Shown here: piece after piece, positions 9,151-18,539 of the stretch
How the letters are laid out: each line of letters starts with the position of its first letter
Numbering within the stretch: the stretch's first letter is position 1
Made by a program: the position numbers and the translations under genes
Origin: Terrimonas ginsenosidimutans
GTDB taxonomy: Bacteria > Bacteroidota > Bacteroidia > Chitinophagales > Chitinophagaceae
Assembly: GCF_022012415.1 (NCBI RefSeq)
Contig: NZ_JAKLTR010000009.1
Span: 214,266-278,265 of the forward strand
DNA: 64,000 nucleotides
Direction: 5' to 3'
Notes under the pieces: model-generated
What the model was told of the DNA's origin: nothing
The model's database searches: none
The model's input: the letters and a program-made list of their open reading frames with translations, nothing else

Positions 9151-10068
9151 ATGACAACTCCCAAATCGAATAAAGACGCCCTTGGAAAGGGAATACGTTC
9201 CCTGCTTCAGGGAATAGACAGTGACCTGAAAACAGGTGCCGGTAATCTTAAACCTGCGGTAGTGGAAACAGCCACTGCGATGAACCGCATTCCGGTTGAC
9301 CAGGTAGAGCCGAATCCCAAACAGCCACGACGTGATTTCGACGAGCAGGCATTGAAAGAACTGTCTGATTCGATCAAAATGCATGATATCATCCAGCCGA
9401 TCACGGTTTCGAAACTTCCTTCGGGCAAGTATCGCCTGATCTCGGGTGAACGCCGCTGGCGAGCATCCAAAATGGCTGGCCTTAAAGACATCCCGGCTTA
9501 TATCCGCCAGGCGAATGACCAGGAACTGCTCGAGCTCGCCCTGCTGGAAAACCTCCAGCGTGAAGATCTCAACGCAATGGAAGTTGCCCTCAGCTACAAG
9601 CGGATGATGGAAGAGCTGACCTACACACAGGAAATGGTGGCGGAAAGAATGGGAAAAGACCGCAGCACCGTGGCTAACTTTATCCGCCTGCTCAAACTCC
9701 CTCCGGATATCCAGCTTGCCGTACGCAGCGGCGAACTGAGCATGGGCCATGCCCGTGCACTGATCAATGTTGATACTGTCGACAAACAACTTTATATCTA
9801 CAAAGAAATAAAGGCAAAGGCGTTGTCTGTAAGACAAACAGAAGCTCTTGTCCGTACTATGTACAAGCAGGGCGGTGCTGTTAAAAAAACTTCAAAAAAC
9901 GCGCTGCCGGTAGCCTACCAGAAAATTGAAGATAACTTAGCCTCGCATTTCAGCACCCGTGTAAAACTCAAGCACAGCAGAAATGGAAGCGGCCAGATCA
10001 CGTTTGACTACTACTCTCAGGAAGAGCTGAACAAACTTCTCAGGCAGATGGATGTGAAAATCGGGTGA
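9151..10068 (+). CDS. parB: ParB/Spo0J family chromosome-partitioning protein
   Basis: This 305-residue protein contains the N-terminal ParB CTPase domain (about 45-135) with GERRWRA at 99-105 and LLENLQRED near 131, then the helix-turn-helix (QEMVAERMGKDRSTVANFI, about 160-178) that reads parS, and a C-terminal dimerisation region (about 255-305). ParB clamps onto parS, slides by CTP switching and stimulates ParA. The N-terminal lysine/glycine start (LGKGIRSLL) is the usual ParA-activating segment. Its stop overlaps the start of the next gene (TGATG), suggesting translational coupling. All key motifs are intact. Confidence 0.96.
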   Translation: MTTPKSNKDALGKGIRSLLQGIDSDLKTGAGNLKPAVVETATAMNRIPVDQVEPNPKQPRRDFDEQALKELSDSIKMHDIIQPITVSKLPSGKYRLISGERRWRASKMAGLKDIPAYIRQANDQELLELALLENLQREDLNAMEVALSYKRMMEELTYTQEMVAERMGKDRSTVANFIRLLKLPPDIQLAVRSGELSMGHARALINVDTVDKQLYIYKEIKAKALSVRQTEALVRTMYKQGGAVKKTSKNALPVAYQKIEDNLASHFSTRVKLKHSRNGSGQITFDYYSQEELNKLLRQMDVKIG

Positions 10069-10769
10069 TGAGGGAGAAAAGAAATCAGTTTAAAATGAGG
10101 CATAAGCTACTCAAGGCGTTTTGTTGCGTGTTAACGTTCCTCCTGGTCTGTACAGGCAGATCTTTATATGCACAGGTGATCGATTCAACACCAACGACCA
10201 ATCCGCTTATACTCATCCAGGATAGCGCAAAGCTCGCGCAGGCTGCAAAACCTGCTAAAAAGATCAGGTTTTATGATCCGGGTAAAGCCGCCCTGCGCTC
10301 CGCCATTCTTCCCGGCCTGGGACAGATCTACAACCGCAAATACTGGAAAGTACCGATCGTGTATGGCGCTCTCGGCACCACAGCCGGCATTTTCATATTC
10401 AATCTTCAGTGGTACAGACGCACCCGTTATGCTTTTAATGCCGTATCTGATACAAACGGCCAGTATCCGAACGTGCACCCCGATCTGCAATACTTCGTGG
10501 ATAATAAAGATGGGCAAACACTGTCCTATCTCCGCGATCAGTATCGCCGCGATATAGACTACTCCGCAGTATTCTTCCTGATCTTCTGGGGGCTGAATGT
10601 GGTAGATGCCGCCGTTGACGCCCACCTTAAGGGCTTCGATGTAAGCCCGGACCTCACCATGCATGTCCGCCCGACCTTAAGCCAGATGGCATTCACCAAC
10701 GGCCCGGCGCTCAGTTTGGTGTTTGATGTTGGAAAAAAGAAGCGGGATCTCGTGAGGGCACGGTTCTGA
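10068..10769 (+). CDS. DUF5683 membrane protein
   Basis: The ATG at 10068 overlaps the parB stop (TGATG) and gives a 233-residue product; ATG at 10095 (MRHKLLKAFCCVLTF) would give a cleaner signal sequence ending at LYAQ and is a real alternative. The core segment RSAILPGLGQIYNRKYWK is characteristic of DUF5683, a Bacteroidetes family of unknown function related to small two-helix membrane proteins with a G-x-G-x-x-YN motif. Hydrophobic stretches follow at about 100-125 (VPIVYGALGTTAGIFIFN) and 170-195 (YSAVFFLIFWGLNVV). Its position directly behind parAB and ahead of dapB suggests co-transcription; no mechanistic link to partitioning is known to me. Confidence 0.85.
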   Translation: MREKRNQFKMRHKLLKAFCCVLTFLLVCTGRSLYAQVIDSTPTTNPLILIQDSAKLAQAAKPAKKIRFYDPGKAALRSAILPGLGQIYNRKYWKVPIVYGALGTTAGIFIFNLQWYRRTRYAFNAVSDTNGQYPNVHPDLQYFVDNKDGQTLSYLRDQYRRDIDYSAVFFLIFWGLNVVDAAVDAHLKGFDVSPDLTMHVRPTLSQMAFTNGPALSLVFDVGKKKRDLVRARF

Positions 10770-10904
10770 GAAAGCGGACGAACCGTAGATCATGCTGCAT
10801 AACTGGCCTCTCCTTTTCTTACCGGGCCACTTCGTTTATTCCTTTCGATTATCCCTGATCTCTACCGCCAGCGATCCGTGGTCCTTCGTCTCTCTCCCAT
10901 TCCC

Positions 10905-10912
10905 TATCTTTG
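10905..10912 (+). promoter_or_regulatory. Candidate -7 element for dapB
   Basis: TATCTTTG is an exact TAnnTTTG match, 21 nt before the dapB ATG at 10934. It implies that dapB can be transcribed separately from the parAB unit. No clear -33 TTTG is present. Confidence 0.5.
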
Positions 10913-10933
10913 CCCACTCAAAACAAAAACGTC

Positions 10934-11650
10934 ATGCGCATCGCTCTACTAGGTTATGGGAAAATGGGAAAAGCTATTGAAGAAATTGCCCTGCAAAGAG
11001 GACACGAGATCGTATTAAAGGTGAATGAAGAAAATCTTGCGGATTTTACAAAGGACAATGTTTCGAAAGCAGATGTTGCAATAGAATTCACCAACCCTCA
11101 CAGCGCGTTTGATAATGTAAAACAGACTCTTGGATTCGGCGTTCCGGTAGTCAGCGGCTCAACCGGCTGGATAGAAAGGCTCGGAGAAATTGAATCGTTC
11201 TGCCAGCAGCATAATGGCAGCTTTCTTTATGCCAGCAATTTCAGTGTTGGCGTGAATATCTTCTTTGAATTAAATAAAAGACTGGCTTCCCTGATGGCGC
11301 CGCATACCGAATACGAGGTGAGTATGGAAGAGATCCATCATACACAGAAAAAAGATGCCCCAAGCGGAACAGCTATTACCCTCGCAGAGCATGCGCTGGA
11401 ATTGCTCCCCCGCAAAAATAAATGGGTGAACGATACCATTCCGGCTGACAATGAACTGGCGATCATCAGCAAGCGCATCGATCCCGCCCCGGGAACACAT
11501 ATCGTAAAATATACATCAGCGATAGATGATATCGAGATCATCCATACAGCTCACAACCGGAAAGGCTTCGCGACAGGCGCCGTTCTGGCCGCAGAATTTA
11601 TCAAAGACAAAAAGGGTATCTTTAGTATGAAGGAAGTGCTCGGACTTTGA
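10934..11650 (+). CDS. dapB: 4-hydroxy-tetrahydrodipicolinate reductase
   Basis: This 238-residue cytoplasmic enzyme reduces the DapA product to tetrahydrodipicolinate using NAD(P)H, the second committed step toward diaminopimelate and lysine. The ATG at 10934 begins MRIALLGYGKMG, placing the Rossmann glycine loop right at the N-terminus as expected; a reading from 10910 would add eight residues and is unlikely. The catalytic segment EEIHHTQKKDAPSGTA (about 132-147) contains the proton donor H135 and K139. The protein is shorter than the Escherichia coli enzyme (about 270), typical of the compact Bacteroidetes form. dapD, a later step, is far away at 54.9 kb. Confidence 0.96.
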   Translation: MRIALLGYGKMGKAIEEIALQRGHEIVLKVNEENLADFTKDNVSKADVAIEFTNPHSAFDNVKQTLGFGVPVVSGSTGWIERLGEIESFCQQHNGSFLYASNFSVGVNIFFELNKRLASLMAPHTEYEVSMEEIHHTQKKDAPSGTAITLAEHALELLPRKNKWVNDTIPADNELAIISKRIDPAPGTHIVKYTSAIDDIEIIHTAHNRKGFATGAVLAAEFIKDKKGIFSMKEVLGL

Positions 11651-11670
11651 TCCGCTAATCTCTTTTTACT

Positions 11671-13599
11671 ATGAAGGTATCCCTGGCCCTACTGGTGATG
11701 GTTTGTCCACTGCTGTTGAACGCACAGCAGACAACGCCTGCTATTGACAGCCTGGAAAAACTGATCCCCACTCAGACAGGCGCACAACTATCCGCCACCT
11801 ACACCAATCTCACCTGGGAGTATCGTACAATTGACCGGGAGAAAGCGATACTCTATGGCAATAAAGCCATTCAGGAGGCCAGGTCAATCAACTCCCCGGC
11901 AAGCGAAGCCCAGGCCTACAATGATCTTGGCATCATTTACTTCGACAAAGAACAGTATGATACCGCCGTCGATCTCTATACAAAAGCCATGAATATCCGG
12001 CGGCAACTCAAGGATGAACTTGGGATTGCCAAACTGCACAATAAGATCGGAATAGTATACCAGAACCAGGGATTGCTCGAACAGGGACTCGGTCATCAGT
12101 TAAAAGCGCTGGAGCTTTTCGAAAAGCATAAAGATGATAAAGGAACTGCCTACTCCCTCAATAATATCGGAACAATAAATCAAAGCCTTGGCCGGTACGC
12201 GGAAGCAATCAAATACCATGAGCAATCAATTGCGATCAAGCAGAAGATGGGTGATTCTTATGGTCTCGCCGGCTCCTTTGTAAATGTTGGCAGCATTTAC
12301 CAACTGTCCAAAAACTACACGAAGGCAGAAGCTTATTACCTGGATGCCATCCGGCTCACCCGGGGATCAGGCGACAAAGAGTCTCTGGCCACAGCGCTCA
12401 ACAACCTCGGGCAACTCTTTTCAATAAAGGGAGACTATGAAAAAGCGAAACCCCTCATACGGGAATCCCTCTCACTGCAAACACAGCTCAGCGATACAAA
12501 GGGCAGGGTCAGCTGCCTGATCAGCATGGGAGATATCTATACAGGGCAACGCCATTTTGATAGCGCAGGCATTGTATTGAACCAGGCGCTCAAAATGGCA
12601 AGGAGTGCTGTAAACTGTCAGGCAGAGGAAACACAGGCAATGCTTTCCCTTTCCCTCCTGTATGAAAAAACAGGAAATAACCAGGCCGCGCTGGACATGT
12701 ATAAACTTTATTCAGGAGCACGGGATTCGCTGTTTACAGAAAGACTGGGCCAAAAAGTGGCTGAGATGGAAACACGTTTCAAAACCGTGGAGCATGAAAA
12801 AACCATCCAGCAGCAGCAGTTTGAATTGCAGCAGAAGAATTACTGGCTGGCGGCCGTGATCAGCATTCTGATGTTAAGCAAATTGCTGATCTATTGGTAC
12901 TACCGGAGGTATAAACACAGTCAGAAGATCAGATTACAGGAAGAGATCAGCAGGCAACAGGCAATCTCAGCCAAAGCAGTGATCATCGCCGCAGAAGAAG
13001 AACGCCAGCGAATCGCCCGCGATCTGCATGACGGCGTAGGACAAATGATGAGCGCCGCAAAGATGAACCTCTCCGCATTTGAATCAAATTTACCCGGCAC
13101 GTCGAAAGAACATCAATCATCCCTCGAAAAGATCATGACCCTTGTTGATGAAAGCTGCCGCGAGATAAGGCAGGTTTCACACAACATGATGCTAAGCACG
13201 TCGTTTAAGAAAACACTTGGTGAAGCCCTCAAAGACTTTATCAATAAGATCGACCACAACACATTGAACATACACCTGTACACCGAAGGACTGGATCAAT
13301 CGCTTGACCCCAGCACCGAAGTGATGCTTTACCGTATCATACAGGAATGCGTGAACAATGTGATCAAACATGCCCATGCAACCATCCTCGATATATCCAT
13401 TATAAGAGACACCGACGGTATCAGCGCCACCATTGAAGACAATGGCCGGGGTTTCGATGCCAGGGAAAAAGTAAAATCCGGCGGAATGGGACTGAAGAAT
13501 ATCCATACACGAATTGAATACCTGAAAGGAAATATCGATATCGACTCCTCCCCAGGTAGAGGTACGGTCATCAGTTTGCAAATTCCCGCTGTAGCTTAA
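11671..13599 (+). CDS. TPR-containing sensor histidine kinase (HisKA_3 / NarL-type)
   Basis: This 642-residue inner-membrane sensor has a signal sequence (1-19), about seven periplasmic tetratricopeptide repeats (about 40-345; helices such as AYNDLGIIYFDKEQYDTAVD), a short coiled segment, one transmembrane helix (391-411), and a cytoplasmic kinase. The HisKA_3 motif RIARDLHDGVGQMM holds phosphoacceptor H453. The HATPase_c part has QECVNNVIKHAH (N box, about 558-569), EDNGRGFD and GGMGLKNI. The periplasmic TPR array is the likely signal or protein-binding input. A matching LuxR-type response regulator starts 61 nt downstream and is the obvious partner. The ligand is unknown. Confidence 0.94.
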   Translation: MKVSLALLVMVCPLLLNAQQTTPAIDSLEKLIPTQTGAQLSATYTNLTWEYRTIDREKAILYGNKAIQEARSINSPASEAQAYNDLGIIYFDKEQYDTAVDLYTKAMNIRRQLKDELGIAKLHNKIGIVYQNQGLLEQGLGHQLKALELFEKHKDDKGTAYSLNNIGTINQSLGRYAEAIKYHEQSIAIKQKMGDSYGLAGSFVNVGSIYQLSKNYTKAEAYYLDAIRLTRGSGDKESLATALNNLGQLFSIKGDYEKAKPLIRESLSLQTQLSDTKGRVSCLISMGDIYTGQRHFDSAGIVLNQALKMARSAVNCQAEETQAMLSLSLLYEKTGNNQAALDMYKLYSGARDSLFTERLGQKVAEMETRFKTVEHEKTIQQQQFELQQKNYWLAAVISILMLSKLLIYWYYRRYKHSQKIRLQEEISRQQAISAKAVIIAAEEERQRIARDLHDGVGQMMSAAKMNLSAFESNLPGTSKEHQSSLEKIMTLVDESCREIRQVSHNMMLSTSFKKTLGEALKDFINKIDHNTLNIHLYTEGLDQSLDPSTEVMLYRIIQECVNNVIKHAHATILDISIIRDTDGISATIEDNGRGFDAREKVKSGGMGLKNIHTRIEYLKGNIDIDSSPGRGTVISLQIPAVA

Positions 13600-13660
13600 A
13601 AAAAGTTCTGCTTTTTCTTGTTTGTCACTTAAACATAGTACATTACTCCATCACTCTCAG

Positions 13661-14305
13661 ATGCTCAAAAAAGACCAAATCAGTGTTATTATCGTGGATG
13701 ATCACCAGGTTGTTATAGATGGCCTGCTCTCCATGCTCAAATATAATGAGCAGATCAAATTCATTCTTACCACCACAGACCCTACCCAGGTGATCCCGAT
13801 GCTGGAAGAAACTCCTGTAGACATGCTTATCACCGACGTGATGATGCCTGCGCTTCCGGGTAATGAACTTGCTAAAAAAGTAAAAGAAAGATTCCCCCAG
13901 ATCAAGATCCTTGCACTTTCTATGAGTGGCGAAGGTCAGCTGGTCAGCCAGATGATCGATGAGGCAAATATTTCAGGCTATATGCTGAAGAACATCAGCA
14001 AGACGGAGCTCGCAAAAGCACTTGAAAAGATTGCAGAAGGCGGCATTTACTTCAGTAAGGATGTGATCGAAGAACTTCAACGCGCCAACCAACGGAAAAA
14101 GCACAGCCAGGAAGCTCATCTCACTGACAGGGAGATCGAGATAATACGCCTGATTGAAAAAGAATATAACAATAAACAGATCGCAGAGGTATTGTTCATC
14201 AGTGAACGCACAGTGGAAACACATCGAAAAAATATCCTGCGGAAGACACATACAAGTACAGTCATAGGTCTTGTAAAATATGCTTACGAATACAAACTTA
14301 TCTGA
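13661..14305 (+). CDS. NarL/LuxR-family response regulator
   Basis: The ATG at 13661 gives a 214-residue regulator; a TTG reading from 13622 would add a non-conserved leader and is rejected. The receiver domain (about 8-125) shows D13-D14, phosphoacceptor D59 (ITDVMMP), S87 and K110. The C-terminal LuxR-type helix-turn-helix (LTDREIEIIRLIEKEYNN to about 214, with SERTVETHRKNI) binds DNA when phosphorylated. It follows the TPR histidine kinase directly and is almost certainly its cognate output. Candidate nearby targets are the secreted protein at 14370 and the thiol-disulfide gene at 14871, but no shared operator was recognised. Confidence 0.95.
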   Translation: MLKKDQISVIIVDDHQVVIDGLLSMLKYNEQIKFILTTTDPTQVIPMLEETPVDMLITDVMMPALPGNELAKKVKERFPQIKILALSMSGEGQLVSQMIDEANISGYMLKNISKTELAKALEKIAEGGIYFSKDVIEELQRANQRKKHSQEAHLTDREIEIIRLIEKEYNNKQIAEVLFISERTVETHRKNILRKTHTSTVIGLVKYAYEYKLI

Positions 14306-14369
14306 CATCAGTTCGTATTAAAGATCCGAAGATCTTCCACCATCATCAAACCATACAATCTACTCTACC

Positions 14370-14861
14370 ATGAAAAAGACCGCCATTCTTTTGCTGGCAT
14401 GCACACTGGCTTTCCAATCATATTCGCAGCAGAACGAAACATCTGCTCAATCTAAAAAAGATAATGTTCACGAACAAACACAAGCTTTCCTCAGTGTGAT
14501 CGGAGGCATTTCCGCCGCATATGTGCTGACCGCCCAGGATCAGATCGAAGCACAGATCATTGCTTTTGACAGGAACAGGGCAGACTCGAATGTCGCCTAC
14601 CAGAAGATGATGATGCAGAAGAATATCATAGCCCTTCTGCTGGATCATATCACCAAGTTGCAAACAACCAATGCCATTGGCCCGGATAGTCCCGATCACA
14701 CGTTTATCGTTGATCTGAAAACAACATTAAATCTGATGGTAAAGGAAATTGACCACGGCATTGCATACCTGTCGGAGAAATCTGCAAGTAAGAAAACCCA
14801 GTTTGAGACGAGCAGCAGTGAAGCCACCAAAAAAATAAGAACACTTCTTGGCATGGAATAA
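14370..14861 (+). CDS. Secreted hypothetical protein, helical
   Basis: This 163-residue protein has a clear signal peptide (MKKTAILLLACTLAFQSYSQ, cleavage near residue 20). The mature part is predicted mostly helical by its heptad-like spacing, with a central segment AYVLTAQDQIEAQIIAFD and several methionines (YQKMMMQKN near 80). There are no cysteines beyond the signal peptide and no recognised domain. It lies 64 nt downstream of the response regulator on the same strand and may be co-transcribed with it or be a target of the two-component pair. It ends nine nucleotides from the convergent thiol-disulfide gene. I do not recognise the family. Confidence 0.8.
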   Translation: MKKTAILLLACTLAFQSYSQQNETSAQSKKDNVHEQTQAFLSVIGGISAAYVLTAQDQIEAQIIAFDRNRADSNVAYQKMMMQKNIIALLLDHITKLQTTNAIGPDSPDHTFIVDLKTTLNLMVKEIDHGIAYLSEKSASKKTQFETSSSEATKKIRTLLGME

Positions 14862-14870
14862 CCGGCCGGA

Positions 14871-15950
14871 TCACTGACATCCCAGTATCTCACAAAGCTT
14901 CGCTTCCAGTGCCGGACCACGAAGGTTTTTCGCGATGATCTTTCCATCCGGTCCGATCAGAAAGTTCTGCGGGATGCTTTGTACGCGATATTGCTGGGCA
15001 ACAACATTGTTCCAGAACTGGAGATCGCTTACATGCGTCCAGGTAAGATTATCAGCATGGATCGCCTGGATCCATTTATCCTTCTGTCCGGGACGATCCA
15101 GCGAAATACCCAGCACTGTAAAATTCTTTGATACGAATTTATGATAGGTTGCCACTACATTCGGATTCTCCTGTCTGCACGGACCACACCAGCTTGCCCA
15201 GAAATCAAGCAATACATACTTGCCACGGAAAGAGGAAAGTGAAACAGGATTTCCCGAAGTATCAGCCTGCGTAAATTCAGCAGCAACACTTCCGATAGCG
15301 GTTACTTTCGCTTCATCAATCGTTTCCTTCAGGAACTTGCCGTACATATTGGAAGTAGCCACAGGCTTCAGCGTATTGAATCTTTTTTCAGCCAGCAATA
15401 CATCTTCACTAAGCTGATAGGTGGCCGCAAGAAGGAATGCACTCACCGGTGAGGAGGAGTGTTTTACCACGAACCGGTCGATCGCATCCTGTATACTGTC
15501 TCTCTTTTTCTCCGCAACTGTGATCAGGCTGTCAGAACGCATACCCATCTGCAGTTGCTGATTGATCCCCATCAGCCGCTTGAATAAAGGGTCAAATACT
15601 TTCTGGAATTCAGCGAAAGTCTTATAAGAAGATGATCCGGTAACCCTGATCTGATCTGTAGCCCCTGCTTTACCTGTAATACGCATATTGGAGCCTGTCA
15701 GGAATGTCATCAATGGTTTATCGGCCCCCAGCGCGATATTTACCAGCATTGGCTCATTCAATTGCCCTTTCAGGTAGAACCGGCCATTCTGCGCGGTATC
15801 TATTGCAATAGTATCTGTAGGATTATTTACATCCGTGATATAGATAACGGTGCTATCCTTCAGCCCTTTCAGTTTTCCTTTGATCGTTAACTTTTCCTGC
15901 GCAGCAATTACCAGAGGAAATAAACACAGCAACAATAAACCTGACTTCAT
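14871..15950 (-). CDS. TlpA-like thiol-disulfide oxidoreductase with N-terminal DUF4369
   Basis: This 359-residue exported protein has a signal peptide (1-17, MKSGLLLLCLFPLVIAAQ), an N-terminal DUF4369-type beta domain (about 20-130: IKGKLKGLKDSTVIYI), a helical middle, and a C-terminal thioredoxin fold of the AhpC/TSA-TlpA group. The redox motif SWCGPCRQ places active cysteines at C255 and C258; the cis-proline loop is QSIPQNF. Two further cysteines lie near the C-terminus (LCEILGC). Proteins of this build act in the periplasm, usually as reductants in cytochrome or protein maturation; the partner is unknown. A good -7 element lies 20 nt upstream. Confidence 0.92.
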   Translation of the reverse strand: MKSGLLLLCLFPLVIAAQEKLTIKGKLKGLKDSTVIYITDVNNPTDTIAIDTAQNGRFYLKGQLNEPMLVNIALGADKPLMTFLTGSNMRITGKAGATDQIRVTGSSSYKTFAEFQKVFDPLFKRLMGINQQLQMGMRSDSLITVAEKKRDSIQDAIDRFVVKHSSSPVSAFLLAATYQLSEDVLLAEKRFNTLKPVATSNMYGKFLKETIDEAKVTAIGSVAAEFTQADTSGNPVSLSSFRGKYVLLDFWASWCGPCRQENPNVVATYHKFVSKNFTVLGISLDRPGQKDKWIQAIHADNLTWTHVSDLQFWNNVVAQQYRVQSIPQNFLIGPDGKIIAKNLRGPALEAKLCEILGCQ

Positions 15951-15970
15951 TGGATCTTCAATTAGAACAG

Positions 15971-15978
15971 CAAAGATA
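15971..15978 (-). promoter_or_regulatory. Candidate -7 element for the TlpA-like gene
   Basis: The minus strand reads TATCTTTG, an exact TAnnTTTG match, 20 nt before the ATG at 15950. It also separates this gene from the end of the trp operon. Confidence 0.5.
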
Positions 15979-16139
15979 ACGAATGTACGCCTACCGGGCC
16001 CGGAAGCTGAAGCGGCTATTCGCCCAGCGGGAGATCAGCACATTTGACACCGCCGTCGCTTGCGGAATTTTCAAAACTGTCTCTCCCTGACGCCCCCGCC
16101 ACAAACCCCTCCCGGCGCTGTATACCACGAACATTGGAA

Positions 16140-16907
16140 TTAGAGGACGCCAGCCAGAAACTCCCGGACAGAACGCTCTTCATCATCACTGTTTTGCAAA
16201 GCTTTAACAAAAGCAGTCCCGATAATAGCGCCGTTTGCATGTGTACCCGCCTGCTGAAAGCTTGCGCGGTCACGGATGCCAAACCCTACCAGCACAGGAT
16301 TGCGCAGCCGCATCTTCTCCAGCCGTTCGAGGTAAGCGCCTGCGTCAGCCATATTCTTATCACTGCCGGTGGTGGAAGAGGAGGAAACTGCATACAGGAA
16401 ACCGGTGCTTAAGCTATCGAGCCTGTGTACCCGGTCATCACTTGTTTCCGGAGTGACAAGGAATATAAAATCCAGCCCGTGTTTCCTGATAATGGCGCCA
16501 TATTCTGTCTCAAATTCATATTCAGGCAGATCGGGAAGAATCAATCCATCCACGCCAACAGCCGCAGCATCTGCACAGAATTTTTCAAACCCATACTGGA
16601 TCACGGGATTCATATATCCCATCAGTATGAGTGGGATATTGCTTTGAGTTCTCAGGTCTTTCAGTTGCTCAAACAGCTTTTTGATCGTCATACCCTGCCC
16701 CAGGGAAACAGTGCTGCTTTGTTGTATTACCGGCCCGTCTGCAAGCGGATCACTGTACGGCATTCCCAGCTCCACAATGTCCGCTCCATGTTTTTCCAAT
16801 GCTCGGATAACACGAACAGTACTATCCGCCTTCGGATACCCCGCCGTGCAGTAAATATTCAATACATTTTTATTCTTGCGTTCAAACAAGCTTTTGATCC
16901 TGCTCAT
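16140..16907 (-). CDS. trpA: Tryptophan synthase alpha subunit
   Basis: This 255-residue TIM-barrel subunit cleaves indole-3-glycerol phosphate to indole and glyceraldehyde-3-phosphate and passes indole to TrpB. Catalytic residues are present: E46 in VELGMPYS and D57 in SDPLADGP. The phosphate-binding end of the barrel (LVGFGIRDRASF) is intact. It is the last gene of the trp operon and starts six nucleotides after the small lipoprotein gene that separates it from trpB. Length is slightly below the Escherichia coli enzyme (268), which is usual. There is no visible hairpin terminator after it; the next gene begins about 190 nt later with its own promoter. Confidence 0.97.
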   Translation of the reverse strand: MSRIKSLFERKNKNVLNIYCTAGYPKADSTVRVIRALEKHGADIVELGMPYSDPLADGPVIQQSSTVSLGQGMTIKKLFEQLKDLRTQSNIPLILMGYMNPVIQYGFEKFCADAAAVGVDGLILPDLPEYEFETEYGAIIRKHGLDFIFLVTPETSDDRVHRLDSLSTGFLYAVSSSSTTGSDKNMADAGAYLERLEKMRLRNPVLVGFGIRDRASFQQAGTHANGAIIGTAFVKALQNSDDEERSVREFLAGVL

Positions 16908-16913
16908 GTATAT

Positions 16914-17288
16914 TTATTTTTCTGAGGTCCTGATAGGATAGGTCTCATCATCAATAGTTATGTAATCATACCGGGGATAGCTGTCTATATCAAGCGCTAC
17001 CGTATATCGCGCGGACTCATAAGGCTTTCCAGGCAAACCAAATTTCACCACTACGGTATCTCCACGGCGTTCGGAAATGATCAGCGATTTATCATACGTT
17101 GCCGGCAAACACTTTTCGAATTCATACCGTTCACCACCGAAGTTGGAGTTCAGGCGGAACGCCAGTTGAACACCGGCACAATCATCCGCTTTCTTTTCAA
17201 GCGATACCTTGTGTTCAACATAGGGCTGCCTGTCACAGGCAGTTAAAAGGACAGATGCGGAAAGCACTGCAGCAAGCAAATTCTTCAT
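16914..17288 (-). CDS. Small lipoprotein of unknown function inside the trp operon
   Basis: This 124-residue protein has a lipoprotein signal: a lysine start, a hydrophobic core and the lipobox LLTAC, giving a predicted lipidated C18 followed by D19-R20. The mature part is beta-rich with two cysteines (DDCAGVQ near 38, EKCLPA near 60) that could form a disulfide, and ends in a tyrosine/aspartate-rich segment (YPRYDYITIDDETYP). I recognise no family. It is packed between trpB (four nucleotides after its stop) and trpA (six nucleotides before its start), all on one strand, so it must be co-transcribed with them. A periplasmic or outer-membrane lipoprotein has no obvious place in a cytoplasmic biosynthetic pathway. 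Confidence 0.85.
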   Translation of the reverse strand: MKNLLAAVLSASVLLTACDRQPYVEHKVSLEKKADDCAGVQLAFRLNSNFGGERYEFEKCLPATYDKSLIISERRGDTVVVKFGLPGKPYESARYTVALDIDSYPRYDYITIDDETYPIRTSEK

Positions 17289-17292
17289 AGCG

Positions 17293-18483
17293 TTATTTTA
17301 TGTATTTCATGTAAGTAGCAAGATCCTTGTCTCCCCTTCCGCTAAGACATACGACCACATGATCATTTTTGCTGAAAGATAATCGTGTTAATGCAGACAA
17401 CGCATGAGAGCTTTCCAATGCGGGAATGATCCCCTCCATTTTTGCGAGGTTAAAAGCCGCCTCTACCGCCTCCTGGTCTGTTGCACTAAGAAACTTTGCA
17501 CGCCCCGTTTCAAAAAGATGCGCATGCAGTGGTCCGATACCGGGATAGTCCAGTCCTGCAGAAATGCTATGAGGCTCTACGACCTGTCCATCTTCTGTCT
17601 GCATCAACAGGCTTTTACTGCCATGCAGGATCCCCGGGCGGCCCAGTTGTGATGTAGCCGCACTTTGCCCGCTGTTCACGCCAAGACCAGCGGCCTCCAC
17701 AGCTACCAGTTCCACCTCTTTTTCATCCAGGAAATGATAGAATGCCCCGGCGGCATTGCTTCCTCCTCCCACACATGCGACCACTGATGAAGGTAACTCA
17801 GTTCCGGTTTTTTCCTTTAACTGCGCGCGGATCTCTTTGCTGATCACGCTTTGAAAAAGTGTAACCATATCAGGGTATGGATGCGGGCCAACAACACTTC
17901 CGATGATATAATGCGTATCATCCGGATGATTGATCCAGTCGCGGATCGCTTCGTTAGTAGCATCTTTCAATGTTTTACTGCCGGAAAGAGCCGGCACCAC
18001 GGTAGCACCCAGCATTTTCATCCGTGCAACATTGGGGGCCTGACGCTCGATATCCTTCTCTCCCATGTACACAATGCACTGAATGCCCTTGAGCGCACAG
18101 ACGGTGGCAGTGGCCACTCCATGCTGCCCCGCACCGGTTTCGGCAATGATCCTTTTCTTGCCAAGTTTTTCTGCAAGCAGGATCTGGCCAATGGTGTTAT
18201 TGATCTTGTGTGCGCCCGTGTGGCAAAGGTCCTCCCGCTTCAGGTATATATTGGTGCCGAACTGAGCGCTCAATCGTTTTGCAAGATAAAGCGGTGTGGG
18301 GCGGCCCGCATAGTCAGCCAGCAACTCATCGAGCTCCTTTTTAAAAGAAGGATCATTGATGATATCAAGATAACGCGTCTTCAATTCTTCCACGTTCCGG
18401 TGCAGCATCTCCGGAATATAGGCCCCTCCGAACGATCCGTAATAGCCGTACTCATTAGGCGTTGTATAAGTCTGTTTTTTCAT
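17293..18483 (-). CDS. trpB: Tryptophan synthase beta subunit
   Basis: This 396-residue PLP enzyme condenses indole with serine to make tryptophan. The PLP lysine is K93 in HTGAHKINN; the phosphate-binding GGGSNAAG loop (about 233-240) and the C-terminal LSGRGDKD segment are intact. It is the classical TrpB1 type that pairs with TrpA. The gene follows trpF after a 56-nt gap containing a 16-bp perfect palindrome (18494-18509). Confidence 0.98.
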   Translation of the reverse strand: MKKQTYTTPNEYGYYGSFGGAYIPEMLHRNVEELKTRYLDIINDPSFKKELDELLADYAGRPTPLYLAKRLSAQFGTNIYLKREDLCHTGAHKINNTIGQILLAEKLGKKRIIAETGAGQHGVATATVCALKGIQCIVYMGEKDIERQAPNVARMKMLGATVVPALSGSKTLKDATNEAIRDWINHPDDTHYIIGSVVGPHPYPDMVTLFQSVISKEIRAQLKEKTGTELPSSVVACVGGGSNAAGAFYHFLDEKEVELVAVEAAGLGVNSGQSAATSQLGRPGILHGSKSLLMQTEDGQVVEPHSISAGLDYPGIGPLHAHLFETGRAKFLSATDQEAVEAAFNLAKMEGIIPALESSHALSALTRLSFSKNDHVVVCLSGRGDKDLATYMKYIK

Positions 18484-18493
18484 TTCAATAGGT

Positions 18494-18509
18494 CAGGAAG
18501 ATCTTCCTG
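18494..18509. repeat. 16-bp perfect palindrome between trpF and trpB
   Basis: The sequence CAGGAAGATCTTCCTG is fully self-complementary and lies 11 nt before the trpB start. It could be a dimeric protein-binding site or a chance palindrome; nothing else supports a role. Confidence 0.5.
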
Positions 18510-18539
18510 TTTATTTTATTTACGCAAGCAATGTCTTCA

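Noticed and set aside
7883..10933. parS site near parAB
   Set aside because: No sequence resembling the 16-bp parS palindrome was found by eye; a computed search would be needed to exclude divergent forms.
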